A stretch of 14,120 bases of DNA. It comes from DASYYE01 sp035946955. GTDB lineage: Bacteria; Actinomycetota; Actinomycetes; Streptosporangiales; Streptosporangiaceae. Below the pieces are notes generated by a model. It was not told the origin of the DNA. It saw only the letters and a list, made by a program, of their open reading frames with translations, and did not search any database. Below are positions 1 to 7,067 of this stretch, piece by piece. The first letter of the stretch is position 1. Each line of letters starts with the position of its first letter. The translations under genes and the position numbers were made by a program. Location: the NCBI GenBank assembly GCA_035946955.1, contig DASYYE010000438.1, positions 1 through 14,120 of the forward strand, given 5' to 3'.

Positions 1-513
1 GTGGCCGGTCGGCACGCCTAATGCGGCATCTCCCAGCACCCCACCCGATGGCGGGAGCATTGTGGCGCCAGGCGCCGCCTGCCGCGGGCCGAGGCGCCTG
101 TCCAAGACCAGCAGGTCTGCCGCGGGCAGGCGTTCATAGTCGGCCATATCGAGCAGGCCATGGACGTCGGGCGAGTTGTAGGTCGCAGTGAGCAGGGCTA
201 GCAGGTGCGGAGTCGGCTTGCGGCCCGAGGGTTTCTCACCGGGCCCCGGCCACTGTTCATACTCGGACAAGTGGGCGCCGGTCATCGTGGCCCGGCCGTG
301 ACGGTCCAGGCCGAGCGCGGCTGCGGTCGCATTGATCTGGTCAGCGGCCTGGTTGAGGCTCCACCCATAGGCCAGCCGCCATGCCGCCCGGGGACGCAGC
401 CGGTAGCGGCAGGCGAACTCCTGGGCGATCTTGTCGTAACCGAGTCCCAGCGCCCGCATCCGCTCCCGCAGCGCCGCTTGCTCGGTTCGCAGGCCGCCCC
501 TGGCGCTGGGCAT
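1..513 (-). CDS. XRE-like helix-turn-helix regulator, 5' part only
   Basis: The reading frame is open from an ATG at 513 down to the left edge, giving 171 codons with no stop, so the C-terminus lies outside the window. GGAG sits about 6 nt upstream of the ATG; an in-frame GTG two codons earlier is possible. The N-terminus has a basic helical stretch, followed around residues 40-75 by an HTH-like segment (LRPRAAWRLAYGWSLNQAAD) and then YEQWPGPGEKPSGRKP. This arrangement is common in actinomycete XRE-type regulators that continue into a helical-repeat C-terminal half. It is probably a cytoplasmic DNA-binding protein. It is divergent from the radical SAM cluster and shares the 514-824 control region, so it is a candidate regulator of that cluster. 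The family call rests on pattern recognition; the divergent regulation is inference. Confidence 0.72.
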   Translation of the reverse strand, partial: MPSARGGLRTEQAALRERMRALGLGYDKIAQEFACRYRLRPRAAWRLAYGWSLNQAADQINATAAALGLDRHGRATMTGAHLSEYEQWPGPGEKPSGRKPTPHLLALLTATYNSPDVHGLLDMADYERLPAADLLVLDRRLGPRQAAPGATMLPPSGGVLGDAALGVPTGH

Positions 514-660
514 ATTCACTCCACTGTCTTTCCGGCGGACCTCTGCACCATCTTCCTGACCGCGTTCCTCACTCTTGCTTATCGCCGGGTACCGGCCGGC
601 GTCTAGACCTGCGGCACCTGACACCCCGCAGGCAGCCTGGCACACGCTGCCCAGTTCGGT

Positions 661-680
661 CACTCCCAGGGGTGGGAGTG
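661..680. promoter_or_regulatory. Perfect inverted repeat, candidate operator copy 1
   Basis: CACTCCCAGGGGTGGGAGTG: two perfect 8-base arms (CACTCCCA/TGGGAGTG) around GGGG. It lies about 145 bp upstream of the radical SAM start and about 148 bp from the divergent regulator start. Related copies occur at 729-748 and 7408-7427. There is no T-tract, so a protein-binding site is likelier than a terminator; this is inference. Confidence 0.6.
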
Positions 681-728
681 ATTCATGCGACGGCCCACTC
701 TGGCAGGGCCGGGCGCCAGCAGGTGGAC

Positions 729-748
729 CTCTCCCAGCGCGGGGAGTG
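729..748. promoter_or_regulatory. Inverted repeat, candidate operator copy 2
   Basis: CTCTCCCAGCGCGGGGAGTG matches copy 1 at 16 of 20 positions. It keeps the CTCCC and GGGAG half-sites with the same 6-base centre, 68 bp from copy 1 and about 76 bp upstream of the radical SAM start. That spacing suits binding near a promoter. Confidence 0.5.
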
Positions 749-812
749 AACCTCGCCTGGCCGGGCGGCCAGGCTGGTTGGGAGCCCGCAGCCCTGACCT
801 AGCCGTACTGCC

Positions 813-820
813 GGGAGGGA
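813..820 (+). promoter_or_regulatory. Ribosome binding site of the radical SAM gene
   Basis: GGGAGGGA lies 4 nt before the ATG at 825. This is the strongest Shine-Dalgarno in the area and decides the start, even though the frame it opens is not the frame holding the radical SAM motif; a frameshift separates them. Confidence 0.65.
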
Positions 821-824
821 TTCC

Positions 825-1828
825 ATGACCAGCCCACGCTCACGCAGCGCCCTTTTGCCCGCGCCCTCAGTGCCGTCACCGGGCGGCGCCCGCCAGTCAG
901 GCGGCCCGGTTGTGTTCACGGCAGGCCACCACTTCTCCCTCGTGGTCGGCACCACCCCCCCTAGGGGCGCTAGCCGAGACAGCGACGGCGCCGCTGTCGG
1001 TAATCGTCCAGATCACCAAACGGTGTGACTTCGACTGCGGGTTCTGTTCAGAGACCCTTCAGATGGCCGACCCCACGCTGGAGCAGCTCGACACCGTCCG
1101 TGCCCACCTTTCCGGGGTGCAGCGGGTGTTCCTGTCCGGAGGGGAGCCTTTGCTGCGCCGGGGACCTGCCCGAGATCGTGGAAATGTACTCCGGGTTCAT
1201 CATCGGTCTGCCGACCAACGCGACCCGGGGCATCGTCATGGCGCCACGGCTGGCTGGGAAGGTGGGATTCGTCAACGTCGGCTTCGACGGGCCCCGGGCC
1301 ACGTTCGCCCGGGTCCGCGGTGACTACGACAAGGCGATGGCAGGAATACGGGCTTTCGCCGAGGCGGGGCTGCCGATCTCACTTTCGGCTGTGGTGTTGC
1401 GTTCCACCGTTCACGCGCTCGGCTATCTGTACCAGATCGCGGATGTGCTGGACGCGGGCAAGCTGAAACTGATCTTGCCGCTGCGTAAGGGCAACGCGCT
1501 GAGGCTGCCGGAACGGGAGTTCATCACCGTGGAGGAGGCCCAGCAGACGTTTGAGCGGCTGACCGAACTCCGTGCCACCCACGACTGGCGGCCAGCGGTG
1601 CGGATGACCCCATGGACGGCGGCCACCGAAGGACACATGATCGTCGTAGAGCCGGACGGCAACGCGCAGGCGTGGCCTGTCTATGACCAGCCCGACCTGT
1701 TCCTCCCCCTGGGCAACCTGCTCGAAGAACCCGTCACCACGATCTGGGGCCGCTACCCGTTCAAGGCCAACCATTACGCCAAGTACCTCGGCGCCACCAT
1801 CCTCGCGGCAGGCCGCGCCAGCCAGTGA
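825..1828 (+). pseudogene. Radical SAM enzyme interrupted by two +1 frameshifts
   Basis: Reading from ATG 825 and removing one base from the C7 run (955-961) and one from the G4 run (1160-1163) gives a continuous protein of about 333 residues. The [4Fe-4S]/SAM motif CDFDCGFC (C-x3-C-x2-C, about residues 67-74) and SGGEP (about 104-108) are typical of MoaA/PqqE-like radical SAM enzymes. The later part (VNVGFDGP..., PDGNAQAWPV, PLGNLLEE...IWG) resembles the end of SPASM-type proteins but has no cysteine, so no auxiliary cluster is expected. An in-frame TTG at 910 could start the middle frame alone, but its Shine-Dalgarno is weak. It is first in a cluster with a kinase-like protein and a MazG-like protein; its stop overlaps the next start (TGATG). 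The family is clear but the substrate is unknown. It could be a true pseudogene or a sound gene with homopolymer errors. Confidence 0.75.
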
Positions 1829-2553
1829 TGCGGACCTACACCAACCTGGCCTGGCCCGATGACCCCTACCGGACCGGGCAGCAGCCCTACCCCCGGCCCA
1901 CGCCCCGGCTGGCCGCGTTCGCGATGGGACAGACCACCGGCAGCAGCCTCCCGGAAGCTCAGGCGGCGGCTGTGGTGTACCTGCCGTTGCACCGCCCCCG
2001 GTCGGTGGCCATCACAACCTAGAGTGTGTCGTTCGGGTTCCGCGCGGCCAGCACGCGAGACCGGGACGAGGGTCCGGAGCTGGTCCGGCTGACCGACCTT
2101 TACCTGCTGCACGCCTTCCGCCAGGCGGCAGTGCTCACCGGGCACCTGCTGGCTGCCGACCTCGCCATCCTCCAAGCGCTGTCGGGAACCACCGTGACAC
2201 GCGGCATCGACGCGGTGCGACGAGGATGGGATGGCCGCAGCACACCCGCCATGGGAAAGGCGGCGATGGTGGACTGCGGCCTCGACCTGCCGGGGGCACC
2301 GTCACTCGCGGATGCGTGCGAACAGGCACACATCACCACGAGCGCTTGCGGGCAGAGCACCCAGACGCAGGAGCGAGTAGCGGCCCAGGCCGTGCAACGG
2401 GCGCTGACCATCGGCCTGGTGTGCGCCCGGCACCTTGGGCGTTACACCTGGGAACAGGCCGTCGACGTCAATGAGATCATGGCCGCGACCGCATGGGACT
2501 GCTTCGCACCACGTGCGAGTACGCCGACGGGGGGAGACCACGGTGCTGCGTGA
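1828..2553 (+). pseudogene. Unrecognised protein split by an in-frame TAG
   Basis: The ATG at 1828 overlaps the radical SAM stop by one base. The frame runs 64 codons to a TAG at 2020-2022, then continues in the same frame to a TGA at 2551-2553. Reading through the TAG gives about 241 residues. The segment after the stop starts with GTG at 2026 but has no Shine-Dalgarno, so one gene with a nonsense change is likelier than two genes. The N-terminal part is Pro/Ala-rich (PDDPYRTGQQPYPRP). The second part is helical (LYLLHAFRQAAVLTGHLLAA) with Cys at several points; no signal peptide, membrane segment or known catalytic motif is seen. I do not recognise the family. Position between the radical SAM and kinase-like genes suggests a shared pathway. 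Confidence 0.5.
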
Positions 2554-3198
2554 CTGCGCGGTCCTGGCCATTGAAGGCACCCATGCCTCAGGCAAGACCA
2601 CTCTCACCCACGCGCTCGCAGCCCACTACCGCGAGCGGGGAATCCATGTGGGCACCGTGGAGGAGCCCGCCCGGCACAGCCCCTTTATCGAGGAGATCGT
2701 CGTCCACGGAAGGGGCACCTTCGACCTCGTGACCGAGGTCGACCTGTTCGCGGCACAGCTGTCAGCACAGCTGCGGGCAGCGCGCCAGCACGCCATGGTT
2801 TGTGCGACAAGACCATCGCCAATGTCCTCGCATATACGCGCCTGGTGCTGGAAGCCTCGCCACGTGGCCGGACCGCCGAAGCGCTCGCGGCGATGGAGGC
2901 TTTCTGCCAGGCGTGGGCCGGAACCTACGACGTGGTGTTCTACTGCTGCGACCGGTTCAGCCAGCACCAGGCCGGCGACCCTTACCGCGCCAAAGTCCTG
3001 GAGCTGCAGCCAGCCACAGACCGGGTCGTCCGCTCCACCTGCGCCAGCGTTGGCCAGCGCATCATCGACCTGCCCCCTAACATGACCACCGCCCAGCGTG
3101 TCCAATGGATCGCTGAACGCGTCGACAAACTCGGTATCACGAGGAGAAACAGCCGTGAACAGCCCGCCCGGCGGGGAACGCGCCACCAACCACGATGA
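2543..3198 (+). pseudogene. P-loop nucleotide-kinase-like protein with a -1 frameshift
   Basis: The start is GTG 2543, 6 nt after GGGGGGAG and overlapping the previous frame by 11 nt. The Walker A motif EGTHASGKTTL is at residues 11-21, as in thymidylate kinase-like and AAA_28-type P-loop proteins. After ARQHAMV the frame is lost near 2798-2800. One missing base restores it into CDKTIANVLAYTRL and on to YDVVFYCCDRF, giving about 218 residues in all, a normal length for a nucleotide kinase. The likely role is phosphoryl transfer to a nucleotide or nucleoside in the cytoplasm; the substrate cannot be read from sequence. The neighbours, a radical SAM enzyme upstream and a MazG-like protein downstream, support a nucleotide theme. 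It is either a broken gene or a sequence error. Confidence 0.65.
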
Positions 3199-3280
3199 AA
3201 GCCAGGCCCCCGGGCTGCCACACGCCCTGGTCACGTCTGGAGACGAATGCCCAACCGAACAGGCTCGGCCGACTTCATAG
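3155..3280 (+). CDS. Possible small protein, 41 aa
   Basis: A GTG at 3155 follows AGGAG (3142-3146) at 8 nt and opens a 41-residue frame ending in TAG at 3278-3280. It overlaps the kinase-like gene's tail by 44 nt. The protein is rich in Pro, Gly, Glu and polar residues (NSPPGGERATNHDESQAPG), with no recognised domain. The good ribosome binding site is the main support. It could be a real small cluster member or chance; I lean weakly towards real because it lies in the direction and spacing of the cluster. Confidence 0.28.
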   Translation: MNSPPGGERATNHDESQAPGLPHALVTSGDECPTEQARPTS

Positions 3281-3371
3281 CCGACTCGCTGGTGGCCACC
3301 TCGGCCGGCGGCTGGTTATGACTCTTCCCGCCGCCCACAGCCAACCATCATGGAACAGCATGGGAGCGACC

Positions 3372-3665
3372 ATGTGGGATGACATCAAGCGCTTGCATGA
3401 GTTCCACGGCGAGCTGCCACTGGAAGTCCGGCTCCTGAAACTCACCGAAGAAGTCGGCGAGGCGGCCGAAGCACTGATAGGAGCCCGCGGCCTCAACCCC
3501 CGCAAGGGCGTTTGCCGGACCCAGGCTGACCTCCTGGACGAACTCTGCGACGTCATCATCACCGCAGCGATAGCGATGAGTGCCATCACCGATGGCGGGG
3601 CGGACCAAGCCCGCGTCCACCTCGAACAGCGGCTGGCGGTTGTGACAGCCCGCGCAGGGCTCTGA
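3372..3665 (+). CDS. MazG-like nucleotide pyrophosphohydrolase
   Basis: The protein is 97 aa from ATG 3372, placed 5 nt after GGGAG. In-frame ATGs at 3318 and 3360 are poorer choices. It carries the MazG-type metal-binding pattern: EEVGE within KLTEEVGEAAEALIG, then 26 residues later ELCD within LLDELCDVIITAAIA, that is EExxE...ExxD on two helices. Enzymes of this fold hydrolyse (d)NTPs to NMP and pyrophosphate and usually act as dimers or tetramers. The length fits single-domain MazG-like proteins. It is the only undamaged member of the 825-3665 cluster and, with the kinase-like gene, points to nucleotide metabolism or removal of modified nucleotides. Its stop lies in the loop of the hairpin at 3654-3677. 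Confidence 0.82.
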   Translation: MWDDIKRLHEFHGELPLEVRLLKLTEEVGEAAEALIGARGLNPRKGVCRTQADLLDELCDVIITAAIAMSAITDGGADQARVHLEQRLAVVTARAGL

Positions 3666-3677
3666 CCACAGCCCTGC
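3654..3677. terminator. Hairpin spanning two convergent stop codons
   Basis: GCAGGGCT, 8 bases, then AGCCCTGC: a perfect 8-bp stem with an 8-nt loop. The TGA of the MazG-like gene lies in the loop, and the last base of the acetyltransferase stop codon is the final stem base. Placement between convergent genes suggests a bidirectional transcription end. There is no U-tract on either strand, so factor-independent termination would be weak; actinomycete hairpins often lack it. Confidence 0.55.
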
Positions 3678-4318
3678 TACCCCCTTGGCCGCCTGCGCGG
3701 GAGTCTTGGGCGCCGCCACATCGGGTACATCGCGGGGCCGCCGGGCAGTTCGATGGGGTATCCGCAATCACGGTAGCCGTGGGCGAGGTAGAGGTCGCGG
3801 GTGCGCTGCCCGGATGCCTCCAGGTAGGCCGGTGTGCCATCGGCGTCGAGTGCGGCGTGGTGGGCGTCCAGGAGGGCGGTGCCGATGCGCTGGGCTTGGT
3901 GGTCTGGGTGGACGGCCAGGATCGCCAGGTGATGGTGCGGGATACCGGTGGGATGGTGCCCATCTAGCGCCGTGTCGAACGCCTGGAACCGGGCGGTCCA
4001 GGGGCTGGTGGCAGCGGCCAGCCTGGTGACGTAGCCCGGGTCGGGCGCTGGTGGCCCGTCACCGAGCGGCAGCCACAGCGCCACCCCGGTGCGGCCTGGG
4101 TTGGTATAGGCGATTCCCTGCTCCAGGGCGTGCTCGACGTAGATGCGGAAGTACCCGGGGAACACCCGGCGGCGGTCGTCGGTGTCGGTGACCAGCCACA
4201 GGGACGGGGCCAGGTCGTGGAAGGCAGCAGCGATGACATGGCTGAGCGTGTCGGTGTCTGCGGGAGTCGCGGGGACCACGTGGCAGGTGCCGACGGCGGG
4301 TGCTGGCTGGCTGTTCAT
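3677..4318 (-). CDS. GNAT-family N-acetyltransferase
   Basis: 213 aa. The N-terminal half reads CHVVPATPADTDTLSHVIAA, a typical GNAT opening. Motif A is seen as LAILAVHPDHQAQRIGTALL (acetyl-CoA pyrophosphate loop, Q-x-x-R-I-G-x-A). It is followed by PAYLEASGQRTRDLYLAHGY, the usual beta5/helix region with the Tyr-rich end typical of the family. The enzyme would acetylate an amine on a small molecule or protein in the cytoplasm; the substrate is not deducible. The start is fixed by the ATGA overlap with the permease stop (4315-4318), implying translational coupling and a linked role. It is the last gene of the 7343-3677 operon. Confidence 0.85.
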   Translation of the reverse strand: MNSQPAPAVGTCHVVPATPADTDTLSHVIAAAFHDLAPSLWLVTDTDDRRRVFPGYFRIYVEHALEQGIAYTNPGRTGVALWLPLGDGPPAPDPGYVTRLAAATSPWTARFQAFDTALDGHHPTGIPHHHLAILAVHPDHQAQRIGTALLDAHHAALDADGTPAYLEASGQRTRDLYLAHGYRDCGYPIELPGGPAMYPMWRRPRLPRRRPRG

Positions 4319-5817
4319 GGCCGGGTTCCTTGCGTGGCGTGGGTGTGCGGGCGGGTGACGGCGTGGGCGCCGAGCCCGATCGCTGCGTATACCTGCGGCC
4401 GGCGGGCTTTGAGTGTCAGGCCCCAGGTGAGGCCGAGGATGGCGATGGCGGGGTAGCTGGCGGGCAGCGCCCACGCGGCGGTGGCGCCGGGTGGGACGCC
4501 GAGCAGGGTGGCGTAGTGCCACACGGCGAGCACGATTATCCCCGTGAGCAGGATGGCGGCGGTGGCGGGTGCGGTGAGCCGCTGCCAGGTGTTCTCGCCG
4601 CGGGGGTCGCGGGCGAAGAACGCCACGACCGCGACAGCGGTCAGGGCGAGCAGGAGGAGGATGCCGAACCCGCCGGTGGTGCCCAGCCAGAAGAAGAGCT
4701 GGGTCATCGGGTTCCACCCGGCGAGGGCGTAGGCACCGATGACCGCCAGGGCGGTGACGCTTTGGGCCAGCGAGGCGGCCTTGGGAATGTTGTTGGCCCC
4801 GGTGCGCCCCAGCGCGGCGGGCAGCACGTTCTCCCGGCCGAGTGCGAACACGTAACGCCACACACAGTTATGGAAGGAAAGCGCGGCGGCGAACAGCGAG
4901 GTCAGGAATAGCCACTGCGCGGCCAGGCCCAGGGTAGTGCCGCCACCGAGGGCGAACAGTATCCCGGGGCCTTGCCGGGTCGCGGCGGCCACCACATGGT
5001 GGGTGCCGGTGTGGGCGGCCATCGCCCACGCCACCCCGGCGTACACGACGGCGATCATGCCCAGCGCCAGGTAGGTGGCCACCGGGATGGTGCGGCGCGG
5101 GTGGCGGGCTTCTTCGGCCAGCACCGGCGCCTGCTCAAACCCGACGAACCCGAGGACCGCCACCACCGCCAGCACCCCGAACGTGCCGAACCCCGCCGAG
5201 CCCAGCGCCGCCGGGGACAAGGTGGCGAAGCTGAGGTGACCGCCCGCCGGGTGCGCCAGCCCTCCTACTGTCTCGGCGAGGATGACGGTGATCTCGGCGC
5301 ACAGCAGCACGCCGAGCACCCGTCCGGTGATGTCGACCCGGGCCAGGCCCAGCACGGTCACCACCGCCCACGCACCCAGCGCCCACACCCACCACGGGGC
5401 ATGCACCCCCAGGTGAGCGGCGGCGTCGCTGGCCGCAGCGGGCCCGAGCGCGCCGTACAGGCCCACCTGCAGAAAGCTGTACGCCAGCAACGCCACCAGC
5501 GCGGCAGCCACACCGGTCGTGCGGCCGAGACCGTGGGCAACGAAGGCGTAGAAGGCGCCAGCGTTCTTGATGTGGCGGGTCATCGCCACATACCCCGTGG
5601 CGAACACCGCCAGGATGACCGCGATCACCAGGAACGCGGCGGGGATGCCTGTTAACCCGGTCGTCGCATAAGCGGTGGGGATGACCCCGGCCGCGACCGT
5701 CAGGGGAGCGACCCCGGCGAGCACGAAGAACAACACGGCGGGCACGCCGAGGCGGTCACGAGCCAGCGCCGAACTCACGCTGCCTGGCTTGTGCTGGGCC
5801 GTCTGGGTTCTGGACAT
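4315..5817 (-). CDS. APC-family amino acid/amine permease
   Basis: 500 aa. The ATG at 5817 is preceded by AAGGAGG (5824-5830) at 6 nt, the best ribosome binding site on this strand, so the in-frame extension to 5850 is rejected. About twelve hydrophobic segments are visible, starting with VPAVLFFVLAGVAPLTVAAG. They include the TM1 Gly-rich loop and the TM6-like VLGFVGFEQAPVLAEEARHPRRTIP, characteristic of amino acid-polyamine-organocation transporters, in which the acidic FE...EA segment and the RRTIP loop are conserved. It should import an amino acid or amine through the cytoplasmic membrane by cation coupling. It follows the GPP34 gene by 39 nt and overlaps the acetyltransferase by 4 nt, so substrate uptake and N-acetylation may be linked. 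Its last codons have an echo at 7522-7566. Confidence 0.9.
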   Translation of the reverse strand: MSRTQTAQHKPGSVSSALARDRLGVPAVLFFVLAGVAPLTVAAGVIPTAYATTGLTGIPAAFLVIAVILAVFATGYVAMTRHIKNAGAFYAFVAHGLGRTTGVAAALVALLAYSFLQVGLYGALGPAAASDAAAHLGVHAPWWVWALGAWAVVTVLGLARVDITGRVLGVLLCAEITVILAETVGGLAHPAGGHLSFATLSPAALGSAGFGTFGVLAVVAVLGFVGFEQAPVLAEEARHPRRTIPVATYLALGMIAVVYAGVAWAMAAHTGTHHVVAAATRQGPGILFALGGGTTLGLAAQWLFLTSLFAAALSFHNCVWRYVFALGRENVLPAALGRTGANNIPKAASLAQSVTALAVIGAYALAGWNPMTQLFFWLGTTGGFGILLLLALTAVAVVAFFARDPRGENTWQRLTAPATAAILLTGIIVLAVWHYATLLGVPPGATAAWALPASYPAIAILGLTWGLTLKARRPQVYAAIGLGAHAVTRPHTHATQGTRP

Positions 5818-5823
5818 AGCAAG

Positions 5824-5830
5824 CCTCCTT
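5824..5830 (-). promoter_or_regulatory. Ribosome binding site of the permease
   Basis: AAGGAGG on the minus strand, 6 nt before ATG 5817. It fixes the permease start and shows strong independent initiation, even though the gene lies only 39 nt after its upstream neighbour. Confidence 0.75.
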
Positions 5831-5856
5831 CGGCTACTCGGACTACACACGGCATG

Positions 5857-6501
5857 TCAGACCCGGTGGGACAGCAACGCGCTGTCCACCGCGGCCTGGG
5901 TCTCGGCGATCAGCTCCCGCAGCCCCGGGTCAAGCCACTGGAGGGCCGCGCCGAGACGCTGGTCTGCGTCTGGCGGCAGGTACAGCCACAACTGGTGGCC
6001 CAGCCCGCACGCCACCGCCAGCCCGGCCAGCGCCAAGTGCCGGGCGGCCTCCAGCCCAGGCAACCCGGACGGCCTGAGCACGGCGCCGATGCGGGTTAGC
6101 GGCGCAAACGCGCAGTCGGCATCCACGGGAACCCACCGCTCCCCCCGCCAGCAACGTTCGTGGGTCAAATAGCCTGCCCACTCCAGCCGGCGGGCCACGT
6201 CGCGGGCGGCGGTCTGGCCCAGGAACGCCAGCCAGTCCCGGACGGGGAGCGGCTCCGGTTCGCTCGCGACGCGGCGGGCCACCAACCCCGACACGTCATC
6301 CCCTGGCATTAGGCCGCCGGCAGCCACCACCGAGCCACGTCCCACGCGAATGGCCTCTGCCATCAGCAGTTCCGCGAGTAACCCGGCGGCCAGTCCCTGG
6401 CCGAGGGCGCGGGGCTGGAGGTGCGGCTTACCGGTGGCTTCATGGTGGGCCAGCAGGTACAGGTCATCGGCGAGCCGCCCGGTCCCGCCCAGCCCGGTCA
6501 C
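5857..6501 (-). CDS. GPP34 (GOLPH3-like) family protein
   Basis: 214 aa starting at GTG 6501, whose GTGA overlaps the stop of the ATP-binding protein. RLADDLYLLAHHEATGKPHL is the family's N-terminal signature, followed by ALGQGLAAGLLAELLMAEAI and the helical body. The eukaryotic relative GOLPH3 binds phosphoinositides at the Golgi membrane; the role of the many actinobacterial copies is not established. No signal peptide or clear membrane span is present, so it is probably cytoplasmic or peripherally membrane-bound. Coupling to an RsbW-like ATPase upstream and a membrane permease downstream would fit a membrane-associated accessory role; that is inference. Confidence 0.85.
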   Translation of the reverse strand: MTGLGGTGRLADDLYLLAHHEATGKPHLQPRALGQGLAAGLLAELLMAEAIRVGRGSVVAAGGLMPGDDVSGLVARRVASEPEPLPVRDWLAFLGQTAARDVARRLEWAGYLTHERCWRGERWVPVDADCAFAPLTRIGAVLRPSGLPGLEAARHLALAGLAVACGLGHQLWLYLPPDADQRLGAALQWLDPGLRELIAETQAAVDSALLSHRV

Positions 6502-7064
6502 CTCCCCCGCCCCCCTGCGCGAGGGACGCCCGATCGCGCCTCATCCCCCACGCACTGCGGCGACCGCCCGCTGTGCCCTGGGGGGAGTTCACCCAACACA
6601 GCGACAACCGTGCGCCCACGCGCGTCGTCGTGCCATCCCAGTCGGCTGGCGAGGCTGGCTGCCAGGTACAGGCCGTGTCCGTTCTCGATCGGCTCGCCAC
6701 ACCCGGCTGGGTGGCGGATGGCGGGCTCGCTGATCGATCCCTGGTCGGTCACCGCGATCCGCACACCCAGCCGCCAGCGGCTGACCTGGACAGTGACAAG
6801 CCCCCCGGGCCGGCCGGAAACGGTGTGGCACAGCGCATTCGTGAAGAGTTCCGAGAGCACCACCATGGCGTCGTCAAGCAGAGGCGAGCCCTTGAGCAGA
6901 CCCGCAACGAACCGGCGCGCAGTGCGCACCTGCCCAGGTGTGCCTGGGAAGACCTGCGCCCACGATGGCACGAAGCGGCAGTACCCTCCCCCTCCGGTGC
7001 CCATGACGTCAGGCCACCACGAGGCGCGCGGCAAAGAGGGACCGCCAAGGTGTGGCTGGCTCAA
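6498..7064 (-). CDS. RsbW-like (HATPase_c_2) ATP-binding regulator
   Basis: 188 aa from TTG 7064; an ATG at 7004 would give 168 aa. GHKL motifs are clear. The N-box is VVLSELFTNALCHT (Glu and Asn present), the G1 region is VTDQGS (Asp present, the usual second Gly missing), and the G2 region is ENGHGLYLAASLASRLGW. This matches the anti-sigma/serine-kinase type ATPases that bind partner proteins in actinomycetes. It may control a partner regulator rather than phosphorylate a metabolite. The TTG start is 3 nt after the stop of the small Cys-rich protein and the stop overlaps the GPP34 start, so the three are tightly coupled. The start choice is uncertain. The C-terminal 30 residues are basic and low in order. 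Confidence 0.82.
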   Translation of the reverse strand: MSQPHLGGPSLPRASWWPDVMGTGGGGYCRFVPSWAQVFPGTPGQVRTARRFVAGLLKGSPLLDDAMVVLSELFTNALCHTVSGRPGGLVTVQVSRWRLGVRIAVTDQGSISEPAIRHPAGCGEPIENGHGLYLAASLASRLGWHDDARGRTVVAVLGELPPGHSGRSPQCVGDEARSGVPRAGGRGR

Positions 7065-7067
7065 CGT

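Larger units (their letters stand above)
514..824. promoter_or_regulatory. Divergent intergenic control region
   Basis: No convincing gene lies in these 311 bases; the short open frames here lack ribosome binding sites and look like GC-rich chance frames. The region separates the divergent regulator (start 513) from the radical SAM gene (start 825). Its notable content is two related inverted repeats at 661-680 and 729-748 and a strong Shine-Dalgarno at 813-820. I could not assign -10/-35 boxes with confidence. Confidence 0.6.

Noticed and set aside
205..606. 133-codon plus-strand frame at the left edge
   Set aside because: It is antisense to the XRE-like regulator, whose HTH region reads clearly on the minus strand, and has no ribosome binding site.
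825..1828. Radical SAM protein as a viperin homologue
   Set aside because: The kinase neighbour suggested it, but the residues around CDFDCGFC and the remainder of the protein resemble MoaA/PqqE-type proteins; viperin-typical segments in the C-terminal half were not seen.
3677..4861. 394-codon minus-strand frame extending the acetyltransferase into the permease
   Set aside because: The upstream part is an Arg/His-rich out-of-frame reading of the permease gene; the ATGA overlap at 4315-4318 gives the correct acetyltransferase start.
4300..5655. Long plus-strand frames (4300-4911 and 4972-5655)
   Set aside because: Both are antisense to the 12-segment permease and consist of Gly/Arg/His-rich chance sequence.
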